A stretch of DNA of 64,000 nucleotides from RYN-428 sp035551995 (GTDB lineage Bacteria > Planctomycetota > Phycisphaerae > Tepidisphaerales > Tepidisphaeraceae): contig DASZME010000086.1 of the NCBI GenBank assembly GCA_035551995.1, forward strand, positions 124,001 through 188,000, written 5' to 3'. A model generated the notes under the pieces. The model was given only the letters and a program-made list of their open reading frames with translations. It was not told where the DNA came from and did not search any database. A program made the position numbers and the translations under genes. Below, one piece after another: positions 43,090 to 50,375 of the stretch (position 1 is its first letter; every line of letters begins with the position of its first letter).

Positions 43090-44118
43090 ATGCGATTTTA
43101 TCGATTGCTCATTCCCGTCTTGCTCTTCTCGCTGGTTGCCGGGTGCGGTTCGCCGTCGGATAAAGACCCTGAGCACAGGCCGATGAGAGACCCCAAACCG
43201 ACGGCGCAGCCTCCTGCTCCTCCGCCGCGGGAAAATGTGCCGTTGGACCCTGAACTGCGAGCGGCGGCCGATCGCGAGCTGAGCGACGCGATGAAGTCCG
43301 GCGATCCGATCCTGCGCGTTCATGCGCTGGAGGGGATTCGCGACGGCAACTCCGGCCATCATCACCAGGAGATTCTCCGGGCGTTGGCCGATCCGCAGGC
43401 GGTCGTGCGTTTTGCCGCGGCGCTGGCCGCGGGGGAATTGAAAATCGCGCAGGCTCACGACCCGCTGCTCGCGGTCGCGGAAGACCGCAGCGAAAATGTG
43501 CGCGTCGCCGTTCGGTTTGCGCTGCATCGCCTGGGGGATCGGCGTTACAGCCACGAACTGGAACATCTCGCGACCGATTCCAATCCGCTGGTTCGCGGGA
43601 ACGTCGCGTTTGTTCTGGGAATGATGGGTGAACCGAGCGCGCTGCGCATCCTGCGCGTGCTGCGAATCGACGCCGACCCCGCGGTTCGGCAGCAGGCGTC
43701 GGAAGCGATGTGGAGATTGGGAGACGAGGAGGGACTTAAAGATTTGGTCGGCCTCACCTATAGCCGATATCCCGACGACCGGATGATCGGTTATCTCGGC
43801 CTGGCGCTGCCGGGGAATACGACGATTCGCCAGCATGTGCGGGCGGGATTGGTGGCGGGTTGGCCGGATGTTTCCTGGCCCGAGGTGGCGCTGGTGGCGG
43901 CACGCGCCATGGGAATGCTCGGTTCCGACGAAGGATACGCGATCGCTCAACAGGGCGCCGTTAATTCCGATTCGCGCCAGCGCGTGCAGGCGGCGTTCGC
44001 GTTCGGCGCCATCGGCCGGGCCGACGCCCAGGGCATCCTGAAGAAACTGCTGGCCGACCCCGATCCCAGCGTACGGATCGCCGCCGCCACGGCGATTTTG
44101 CAATTGAAGCCGGGATGA
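43090..44118 (+). CDS. HEAT-repeat lipoprotein
   Basis: 342 residues from ATG 43090. Lipoprotein signal FYRLLIPVLLFSLVAGC, a Pro-rich linker, then helical HEAT/Armadillo-like repeats over residues about 75-340: PILRVHALEGIRDG, PQAVVRFAAALAAGELK, NVRVAVRFALHRLGD, PLVRGNVAFVLGMMGE and PSVRIAAATAILQL. Repeats of this type bind partner proteins. Membrane-anchored on the outer side of the inner membrane or in the outer membrane. The frame extends upstream to 42952, but there it overlaps the R5 repeat end, so 43090 is preferred. Confidence 0.8.
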   Translation: MRFYRLLIPVLLFSLVAGCGSPSDKDPEHRPMRDPKPTAQPPAPPPRENVPLDPELRAAADRELSDAMKSGDPILRVHALEGIRDGNSGHHHQEILRALADPQAVVRFAAALAAGELKIAQAHDPLLAVAEDRSENVRVAVRFALHRLGDRRYSHELEHLATDSNPLVRGNVAFVLGMMGEPSALRILRVLRIDADPAVRQQASEAMWRLGDEEGLKDLVGLTYSRYPDDRMIGYLGLALPGNTTIRQHVRAGLVAGWPDVSWPEVALVAARAMGMLGSDEGYAIAQQGAVNSDSRQRVQAAFAFGAIGRADAQGILKKLLADPDPSVRIAAATAILQLKPG

Positions 44119-44235
44119 ATGGCCGAGCGACGGCGAGCATGGCGGAGGAAAACCCTCGATTGGTCCTGCTTGGCGGCGGCGTCCGACGGTTCAATTTTTC
44201 TTCCGGGCCATTCGTTGAAATGCGGCACGGCGCGC

Positions 44236-44263
44236 TTGACAGCGCCCTAAGCGGAGTTAGGAT
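44236..44263 (+). promoter_or_regulatory. Candidate sigma70-type promoter of the coiled-coil gene
   Basis: TTGACA at 44236-44241 and TAGGAT at 44258-44263 with a 16-nt spacer, about 98 nt upstream of the GTG start at 44361. The rest of the 242-bp gap shows nothing else clear. Confidence 0.55.
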
Positions 44264-44360
44264 AACTCTTGCGGAATAAAGACGGCAAGGTCAGATTTTG
44301 AGCGACAATCCCCACCGGGACCGACACCACTGCCGGACACCTTAGTTCAAGGAGCCCACC

Positions 44361-45242
44361 GTGAGCGCGTTAACCAAGATATTTATCGTTCTGCTTGTCG
44401 TCCTTTCCTTGTTACTGTCGGCAGGACTGATCGTTTTCGTCAATCGCCAGGAGAACTACAAGGCGGCTTCTGAAATCGACCGCAAGAAGCTGGCGATGGC
44501 TCAGGAAGAAACCCGCCTCGTCAATACCGAGATCGCTTCCATCAAGTCCACCCGCGATGCAAGTCTGACCGAGAAGGACAACCAGATCGCGAGCTTGCAG
44601 AAGGACGTGAAGACCGGGCTTGACGCCGTCAGCCAACGCGACGGCCAGATCGCCGAGAAAGACGCCAACATCGCCCAACTGACGGCGGCGAACGTTTCCA
44701 CGACCGCGGCGCTGTCCGTGGCTCAAGCAGACATCAAAGCTCGCCAAGACGTCTATAACACCCTCCGCGACGAAGACGACAAACGGCAAAAGGCGATCGT
44801 CGACGACAGCAATCGCATCACCGAGTTGACGAACAGCCTCGAAGTTACGACCAAGCACGATCGCTACATGGCCGAGCAGAACACTCAGCTCGCCGGTCAA
44901 TTGGCGTCGGTGAACGCGATTCTGCAGAAATACAACATCAGCCCGTCGGGCAACACCCTTCCCGCCGGCGGCGCCATCAATCCGACGCCCGCCGTCAATA
45001 TCAACGGAATCGTTCGCGACTTTAAGAACATCAACGGCGTTCCCTACGCCACGATTTCCCTTGGCAGCGCTGAAGCCGTCACGCGCGGAATGCGGTTTAA
45101 CGTCGTCGATCCACAACACAATCGCTTCCTCGGTTTCCTGACCGTCGAAACCGTCGGCGTTCACGAATCGACCGGCCGCATCGAAGGCCCGCTGGTCAGC
45201 CAAATTAAGCCAAACGTGAGCGAAGTGCGGACGCAGCTGTAA
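44361..45242 (+). CDS. Membrane-anchored coiled-coil protein
   Basis: 293 residues from GTG 44361, with AAGGAGCCCACC right upstream. One membrane helix (IFIVLLVVLSLLLSAGLIVFV), then a coiled coil of about 150 residues with regular charged heptads (EIDRKKLAMAQEETRLVNTE, IAEKDANIAQLTAANVS) and a C-terminal beta-like domain (INGIVRDFKNINGVPYATISL, GFLTVETVGVHESTGRIEG). The C-terminal part recalls small barrel domains that bind other envelope proteins. It is probably co-transcribed with the 55-residue membrane protein and GNAT genes, after a palindromic spacer. Confidence 0.72.
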   Translation: MSALTKIFIVLLVVLSLLLSAGLIVFVNRQENYKAASEIDRKKLAMAQEETRLVNTEIASIKSTRDASLTEKDNQIASLQKDVKTGLDAVSQRDGQIAEKDANIAQLTAANVSTTAALSVAQADIKARQDVYNTLRDEDDKRQKAIVDDSNRITELTNSLEVTTKHDRYMAEQNTQLAGQLASVNAILQKYNISPSGNTLPAGGAINPTPAVNINGIVRDFKNINGVPYATISLGSAEAVTRGMRFNVVDPQHNRFLGFLTVETVGVHESTGRIEGPLVSQIKPNVSEVRTQL

Positions 45243-45245
45243 GGT

Positions 45246-45336
45246 AAGTTGCCAGTGGTTAGTTGCCAGTTGCCAGCCAGGAATCTGTCAATCGGCTCAT
45301 CTTCTCTGGCAACTGGCAACTAACAACTAACAACTT
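45246..45336. repeat. 31-bp-arm inverted repeat between coiled-coil and 55-aa genes
   Basis: The left arm 45246-45276 (AAGTTGCCAGTGGTTAG...) and right arm 45306-45336 (CTGGCAACTGGCAACTA...) pair at 28 of 31 positions. A shorter relative (GCAACTAACAACTAGCAAC) lies just before nuoL at about 56673. It may be a terminator or attenuator, or a member of a repeat family. Confidence 0.7.
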
Positions 45337-45353
45337 CTTCCCCTGGAGTTTTT

Positions 45354-45521
45354 ATGAGCCGTTTATCGGGTGGCGATCAGATTCTGGTGAAGGCGACCAA
45401 CAACGTGTATACGGTATTGGTCGCGGTCGGAATCATTGCCGAGATCACTGCGATGATCGTGTTGTGGATGGTCCACCAGAACCTGTTTCAGGTTGGGTTG
45501 TTCTCGCAGGGCGCCTCGTAA
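45354..45521 (+). CDS. 55-residue membrane protein
   Basis: ATG 45354, with TGGAG eight bases upstream, to TAA 45521. The product (MSRLSGGDQILVKATNNVYT, then VLVAVGIIAEITAMIVLWM, then HQNLFQVGLFSQGAS) has one membrane helix and polar ends. The GNAT gene starts seven bases later. The placement and ribosome-binding site support a real small gene. Partner protein could be the coiled-coil membrane protein upstream (inference). Confidence 0.65.
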   Translation: MSRLSGGDQILVKATNNVYTVLVAVGIIAEITAMIVLWMVHQNLFQVGLFSQGAS

Positions 45522-45527
45522 CAATTG

Positions 45528-46238
45528 ATGGCGACAGTCAGGCGGCGGCGCCGCGCGACGGATACTCTTCGGAGCCGTGGACGCGTGGCGCCGCCGCCTT
45601 ATCATTTGCGGGTTGTGTTTTTCAATCGCTTCCATTTTGTCGATCCCGGCCCGCTGGTCGACGGCGACCTGGAACTCCTGTCGCCGGACAACGCAATGGT
45701 GGAGGATGTGCTGACATCCTGCTCCGATCCGCTGACGCGGATTTATGCGCCGGAAGACTCAAGGATCACGCGCGAACAACTGCTGCAATTCGTAAGAAAC
45801 GTGCCGCTTGGGCGCGAGCCGGCCGATGCGCTCATCGGGCGATCACCTCAATATCATTTCTGGATGCGCGTGCGCGACGGATGGTGGGGCAGGCCTGACA
45901 GCCCGACGCTCCGCGTGGTCGGCGGGATCGGTTTTCGCGTCGGACGAACCGCGTCGATCGAATTGTATTACGGCCACTTCGGCTACCACGTCTTTCCCGC
46001 CGCCCGCGGGCGCCACTACGCCGAGCGCGCCTGCCGATTACTTTTGCCGCTGGCCCGGCGCCATGGTCTCAAGTCGATGTGGATCACGTGCAATCCCGAC
46101 AACGCCGCCTCGCGGCGCACCTGCGAACGGCTGGGGGCGAAGTTGGTTGAAATCGTTTCCGTACCGCCGGACGAACCGTTGTACGCGCGGGGCGAAACCT
46201 CAAAGTGCAGATACAAGCTTGATCTCAAACGACGATAG
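45528..46238 (+). CDS. GNAT-family acetyltransferase
   Basis: About 236 residues from ATG 45528. The N-terminal basic part is unusual and could be untranslated. The acetyl-CoA fold is recognisable in RVVGGIGFRVGRTASIELYYGHFGYHVFPAARGRHYAERACRLLLPLARRHGLKSMWITCNPDNAASRRTCERLGAKLVE, of which I name these parts in order: strand b4, the pyrophosphate loop region around PAARGRHYA, and NxxSRRTxERLGA. It probably acetylates a protein or sugar amine. Final gene of a short transcript that starts at 44361. Confidence 0.82.
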   Translation: MATVRRRRRATDTLRSRGRVAPPPYHLRVVFFNRFHFVDPGPLVDGDLELLSPDNAMVEDVLTSCSDPLTRIYAPEDSRITREQLLQFVRNVPLGREPADALIGRSPQYHFWMRVRDGWWGRPDSPTLRVVGGIGFRVGRTASIELYYGHFGYHVFPAARGRHYAERACRLLLPLARRHGLKSMWITCNPDNAASRRTCERLGAKLVEIVSVPPDEPLYARGETSKCRYKLDLKRR

Positions 46239-46328
46239 GGGATTTCTCAAGTAGCGTGCGTCGTCGCGCGTACGCGCAAGGCGGTTCACTTAGAGCATTG
46301 GCGTAGCGTCTCTCCGTCTATAATAGCG

Positions 46329-46516
46329 GCAATACGGTTCACTTAAGATGAATGGGTATGAACGCCGAGACGCCGAGACTCAGAGAAGATAGGAAGAACG
46401 AGAGAATCTGAAATTGGTTTCATCAAAAATCAGTGAATTTTTGTTCTTCTTCTCTTTTTATCTCGGCGACTCGGCGACCCGGCGTTCAATTCAATCTTTT
46501 AGGTGAACCGTATTGC
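46329..46516. repeat. 188-bp MITE-like inverted repeat
   Basis: Terminal inverted repeats start GCAATACGGTTCAC and end GTGAACCGTATTGC. Inside, the left arm GAACGCCGAGACGCCGAG faces the right arm CTCGGCGACCCGGCGTTC, followed by more pairing arms, so almost the whole unit can fold into one long hairpin. An outlying GGTTCACTTAGAGC motif sits at about 46284. It lies between two convergent genes and partly abuts repeat R6. It encodes nothing and no transposase is near. Confidence 0.8.
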
Positions 46517-46575
46517 GTTTAGAAGCCCCGCTTGCGGGGGGTGTTTCGCGATCACCGCTCGCTCCATCACAACTG
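46514..46575 (-). repeat. Dispersed palindromic element, copy R6 (partial)
   Basis: Core CCCCGCTTGCGGGG at 46526-46539, with GTGTTTCGCGATCACCGCTC to its right, matches the minus-strand form of the family. The part beyond the core towards the MITE is cut off at GTATTGCG. The MITE ends in the same few bases, suggesting insertion of one element beside the other. Confidence 0.7.
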
Positions 46576-46604
46576 CGCGGAAGCTTCGGCAGTTGGCGTG
46601 AACA

Positions 46605-47306
46605 TCACTTTTGCAACACCACTTCTGCATCGACACAATCGCGCTCGGCGTATTCCTTGAGTGTTTCCGGCCGGAACATCAGCCGATTTCGGCCGGTGCG
46701 AAGCAAGTTTTGTTGACGAAGTTCAGTGAGGGCGAGGCTGACGGTCTCGCGTGCCGCGCCGACCGCCTGGGCAAGTTGACGATGCGTGATGTGGAGCATG
46801 ATGCTACCGTCGCCGTCCGAGGTGGCGGCGGCGGTTCGACTGAACCTGAGCAGGGCGCTGATGAGTCGCGCCTGGCAGTTGTCGAAGACCAGATGATTGC
46901 CGTCTTCGCGCGCGGCTTGAAGCTTGGACGCAAGTTGGCGGATCAGTTCCGCCGCCGCCGCGGGCTGGCGGGTCAACACATCCATCAGCCGACGCACCGG
47001 CGCCGCCCAGATGACCGTCGGCGAAACCGCCACGGCCCTCGAACAATATGTTTCCGCCTGGGCCAACGCCGCTTCGCCCAGCCAATCGCCCGAACCGAGA
47101 ATTTCGAGCATTCGGTCCGATGCGTTTCTGCTCGCCTCGTAAGTTCGTACCTGTCCGCTCTGAATGAAAAACAGTGTGCGCGCCGGCGTCAAGGGCTCAA
47201 AGATCGCATCGCCCGCGGCGAATTCCAGTCGATCGGCGTCGAGCGAGGGGTCAAATGCCATCTTCGACCATTGATCGCCGTCGGTGATTTCCGTCAGCTG
47301 AATCAT
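46605..47306 (-). CDS. Crp/Fnr-family transcription regulator
   Basis: 233 residues from ATG 47306 with AGGAG upstream; the frame is open back to 47339. N-terminal cyclic-nucleotide-like domain at about 20-130 (LEFAAGDAIFEPLTPARTLFFIQSGQVRTYE, GSGDWLGEAALAQ) and a C-terminal HTH at about 165-215 (ITHRQLAQAVGAARETVSLALTELRQQNLL). FNR-type cysteines are absent, so an iron-sulfur cluster is unlikely; the ligand is not known. It is followed by repeats R6 and the MITE. Confidence 0.87.
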   Translation of the reverse strand: MIQLTEITDGDQWSKMAFDPSLDADRLEFAAGDAIFEPLTPARTLFFIQSGQVRTYEASRNASDRMLEILGSGDWLGEAALAQAETYCSRAVAVSPTVIWAAPVRRLMDVLTRQPAAAAELIRQLASKLQAAREDGNHLVFDNCQARLISALLRFSRTAAATSDGDGSIMLHITHRQLAQAVGAARETVSLALTELRQQNLLRTGRNRLMFRPETLKEYAERDCVDAEVVLQK

Positions 47307-47482
47307 AAGAACTCCTGCCGAACGTGATTCCCCGGCCAATTGCCTGGGTGGCGCAGTCGGATCGACGGATCCAGGAATTGGCGAACCGGGGTGTTCATTC
47401 GCGAAATCTTCGATCCCTCCCCCTTGGCGTTCTTAACCATAGCACCAGTGCAAGACGTTTATAGCTAAGGAAAATCGGCAAT

Positions 47483-48439
47483 TCAAAACTTGCCCGGCGG
47501 GGCGGATATTTCCGCGATGGCGCGCCGGACGGCGTTTTGATGCACACCGTTGAGGGCAAAGGCCAGTTGCGTCTCGATCAGGCCAGCGGGGACGCCGGTG
47601 TCGTAACGCCGGCCGGAGATTTCCATGCACCAATATTTTTCCGTCCGCCGGCGGAGATGTTCTTGCGCCGCCGTGAGTTGAAACTCGCCGTTTTCTCGAA
47701 TATCGCCGGAGATAAGAAACTCAAGCGAATCAAAGATCTGTGGCGAGAAGACATGCATGCCAAAGTGGGCGAGGTATAGGCCGACAGGGATTCCAGGGCC
47801 GCACAATCGCGCTCGGGCGAAGTCGATCGTTGGCTTCTCGACGATCAATCCGGCTCGATGAACACCGCGATCGGCGTCGATCCGTATTGGTTCGATGACG
47901 CCAAAAAGATGAAGGTCCGATTCGCGCGTCAGATGAACGCCGCTGAGCGCCTGGAGGTCATTTCGCTCGAAGAGGTCGATGAGTTGCCTGGCGCAGCGGT
48001 CTTTGACGTCGCTGATGTAGAGATGGTCGGCGAGCAAAAGCAGAAAAGGGTCGTCGCCGACGAATCGTTTCGCCTGATACACCGCATGTCCGAAACCCTC
48101 CGCCGTCGTTTGCTCCGCAAAGCTGATCCGCCGGCCGATCTCGGCTAACTTTTGCGACTCCAGAATCGCCCATTGTTTATCGTGGAATGAGTTCATCGCG
48201 TCGTGATCGAGGGCACGGAAATAGTCGCGATAAATCGATTGTTCGCCGGGGGCGGTAACGATGCAGATTTCTTCGATGCCGGATTCGATGGCTTCTTCGA
48301 TAACGATTTGAATGACCGGTTTGGCCAGACCGTCGCGATCGACCAGCGGGAACATCGGCTTATGGACGGCCGACGAAGCCGGATACTGCCGCGTCCCGCG
48401 GCCGGCGGCGGGGATAACTGCTTTAAGGACCCTGGCCAT
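47483..48439 (-). CDS. UTP--glucose-1-phosphate uridylyltransferase-like nucleotidyltransferase
   Basis: 318 residues from ATG 48439. Nucleotide-binding loop VIPAAGRGTRQYPAS with the conserved Arg, KPMFPLVDRDGLAKPVIQIV, LADHLYISD with the acid for metal, VEKPTIDF and QLTAAQEHL. Sugar nucleotide formation (UDP-glucose or similar) for surface polysaccharide. The SS(A)VHKPMFP part differs slightly from classic GalU (KEMLPVVDKP), so the sugar may differ. A possible remnant gene lies upstream on the same strand. Confidence 0.83.
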   Translation of the reverse strand: MARVLKAVIPAAGRGTRQYPASSAVHKPMFPLVDRDGLAKPVIQIVIEEAIESGIEEICIVTAPGEQSIYRDYFRALDHDAMNSFHDKQWAILESQKLAEIGRRISFAEQTTAEGFGHAVYQAKRFVGDDPFLLLLADHLYISDVKDRCARQLIDLFERNDLQALSGVHLTRESDLHLFGVIEPIRIDADRGVHRAGLIVEKPTIDFARARLCGPGIPVGLYLAHFGMHVFSPQIFDSLEFLISGDIRENGEFQLTAAQEHLRRRTEKYWCMEISGRRYDTGVPAGLIETQLAFALNGVHQNAVRRAIAEISAPPGKF

Positions 48440-48465
48440 GTTCCAACACCCGATCGATCCGATTA

Positions 48466-48651
48466 CGTATTGACTCTCAACGGCAAATGATACAAGCGGC
48501 TCTCGAACTCTTCGGGAGCGCCTGCCATGCCGATCGACTCCAGGTCGTCGATGCACTGTCTTTGTGAAACCTTCAGTTGGTGAGCGTAGATGATTCCGCG
48601 CTTGAGCGGCCGCTCAAGGCGTCCAGGCGTTTTAACCGAGACGTTTAGTCG
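48466..48651 (-). other. Protein-like open stretch without a start codon, possible gene remnant
   Basis: On the minus strand between stops at 48652-48654 and 48463-48465 the frame reads as 62 residues, including GIIYAHQLKVSQRQCIDDLESIG and APEEFESRLYHLPLRV in order, which looks protein-like. No ATG or GTG begins it. It could be a decayed gene or the C-terminus of something lost. The perfect 18-bp palindrome CTTGAGCGGCCGCTCAAG (48601-48618) lies within it. The rest of the 310-bp gap up to nuoG shows no other gene. Confidence 0.4.
48601..48618. promoter_or_regulatory. Perfect 18-bp palindrome upstream of nuoG, possible operator
   Basis: CTTGAGCGGCCGCTCAAG is a perfect palindrome about 130 bp upstream of the nuoG start. 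It may be a binding site for a dimeric regulator, or chance. No promoter hexamers could be matched to it. Confidence 0.35.
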
Positions 48652-48749
48652 CTATCTCGCCCCGTCGAATTCTTTCACGCGGGTCTCAAAAAATCAATTC
48701 CCTTCCCCTAGTGAAATTTCTCACGAATGCGTATACCATCCCTCACCCT

Positions 48750-50351
48750 ATGCCCAAGATCACCGTTGACGGCAAAATCATCGACGCCAAGGAAAAGCAC
48801 ATGATCCTACAGGCCTGCAATGATGCAGGGATCGCCGTGCCGCAATATTGTTATCATCCGGGGTTGTCCATACCCGCTTCGTGCCGAATTTGTCTGGTCG
48901 AAGTGGAGGGGCTGCCTAAGCTCGTTCCGTCGTGCCAGACGCCGATTCGCGATGGGATGGTCGTTTATACCAAATCGTCCAAAGCCGTCGCCAATCAGAA
49001 GCAGGTGATGGAATATCTGCTGATCAATCACCCGCTGGATTGCCCCGTGTGCGATCAGGCGGGCGAATGCTCGCTGCAGGATTATTCCTATGAGTATGGC
49101 CGGAGCCAGAGCCGGTTTGAGGAAGATAAGGAAAAGAATCCCAAGAAAGACGTCGGCGACAAGATATATCTGTATGCCGACCGGTGCATCATGTGTACGC
49201 GGTGCGTGCGGTTCACGCGCGAGGTTTCCGGATCATCCGAGTTGTACGTCGATGGGCGGGGAAATAAGGAAGAAATCGACATTTTCCCCGGCAAGCCGGT
49301 CAACAACAAATTGGCCGGCAATGTGGTCGATCTATGCCCGGTGGGGGCGCTGCTCGACAAGGATTTTCTCTTCCAGCAGCGTGTTTGGCTGCTCAAGCGC
49401 GTTCCGTCGATCAGCCCCGTCGATAGCGGCGGCGAAAATATTTTTCTGGAATATAACGAAGGCATCGTCTATCGGATCAAGCCGCGATACAACCCGCAAG
49501 TCAACGTCTGGTGGATCAGCGACGATACGCGATACAGCTATAAAGCGGTCCATGACGATCGGCGCCTCGTCAACGCCCGCAAGATCGAGCATGGCGCACC
49601 GGCCAACACAACGTTTAAGAGCGCCATCGACGGCGCCGTCGCCGGTTTGAAACAAATCGTCGCCGACAATGGCCCCGGCAGTCTTTATGCAATGCTCTCG
49701 CCGATGATGGCCAATGAAGAGGCTTGGCTGCTGGGGAAGGCGATTCGCCTGATCGATCCGGCGGCATTGCTGATTCTCGGCCCGGTTCCAAGTGCCGGAC
49801 ACGATGACGTCTTCAAAAATCCCGCCAACGGAAAACAGACATTCGTCATCAAAGCCGAAAAAGTTCCCAACTCCGCAGGCATCCGCAGAATTCTTCAACT
49901 CCTCGGCGGACCGACCGCCGAGTTCGACGACGTCGTGGCCGACAAACTTCCCGAGCAGGGAAATCTCAAAGGCGGGTGGATCGTCGGCGGATACTTATCC
50001 AACTGGATTCCGCTGGAGATCCCGGCCCTTTTCAAGACCGGCTTCCGCGTCGTGCAGGACATTTTGCCCAACGCGTTGACCGAGCGGGCCGACGTCCTGT
50101 TGCCCGCGGCGGCATGGGCGGAAAAGGACGGGTCATGGGAAAACTTCCAGGGCAAAATTCAGCCGTTCCTCGCGGCCGTCGCGCCGCCGGACGGCGCCCG
50201 GCGCGAAGGCGACGTCTATTACGCGCTGCTCGGCCGCGAAGGCCTTTACAACGCCCAGAACATTCGACGCGAGATGGCTGAGCCATTTGCTTCGGTCCAG
50301 CTCGCGGCTGAAGCGGAGATCGAACACGCGCCGCAGTTCGTGGAATTGTAA
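48750..50351 (+). CDS. nuoG: NADH-quinone oxidoreductase subunit G
   Basis: 533 residues from ATG 48750 (MPKITVDGKIIDAKE). [2Fe-2S] ligands in CYHPGLSIPASCRICLVEVEGLPKLVPSC (by parts: CYHPGLS, ASCRICLVE and VPSC), the HPLDCPVCDQAGECSLQD cluster and CIMCTRCVRF plus CPVGALL. The C-terminal molybdopterin-like part is short and ends in EKDGSWENFQGKIQPF. It passes electrons from the NADH module to the membrane arm. First gene of a block nuoG-H-I; nuoE-F are absent from the window. Confidence 0.94.
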   Translation: MPKITVDGKIIDAKEKHMILQACNDAGIAVPQYCYHPGLSIPASCRICLVEVEGLPKLVPSCQTPIRDGMVVYTKSSKAVANQKQVMEYLLINHPLDCPVCDQAGECSLQDYSYEYGRSQSRFEEDKEKNPKKDVGDKIYLYADRCIMCTRCVRFTREVSGSSELYVDGRGNKEEIDIFPGKPVNNKLAGNVVDLCPVGALLDKDFLFQQRVWLLKRVPSISPVDSGGENIFLEYNEGIVYRIKPRYNPQVNVWWISDDTRYSYKAVHDDRRLVNARKIEHGAPANTTFKSAIDGAVAGLKQIVADNGPGSLYAMLSPMMANEEAWLLGKAIRLIDPAALLILGPVPSAGHDDVFKNPANGKQTFVIKAEKVPNSAGIRRILQLLGGPTAEFDDVVADKLPEQGNLKGGWIVGGYLSNWIPLEIPALFKTGFRVVQDILPNALTERADVLLPAAAWAEKDGSWENFQGKIQPFLAAVAPPDGARREGDVYYALLGREGLYNAQNIRREMAEPFASVQLAAEAEIEHAPQFVEL

Positions 50352-50375
50352 GAACGAAAAATCGAGAGACGCAAC

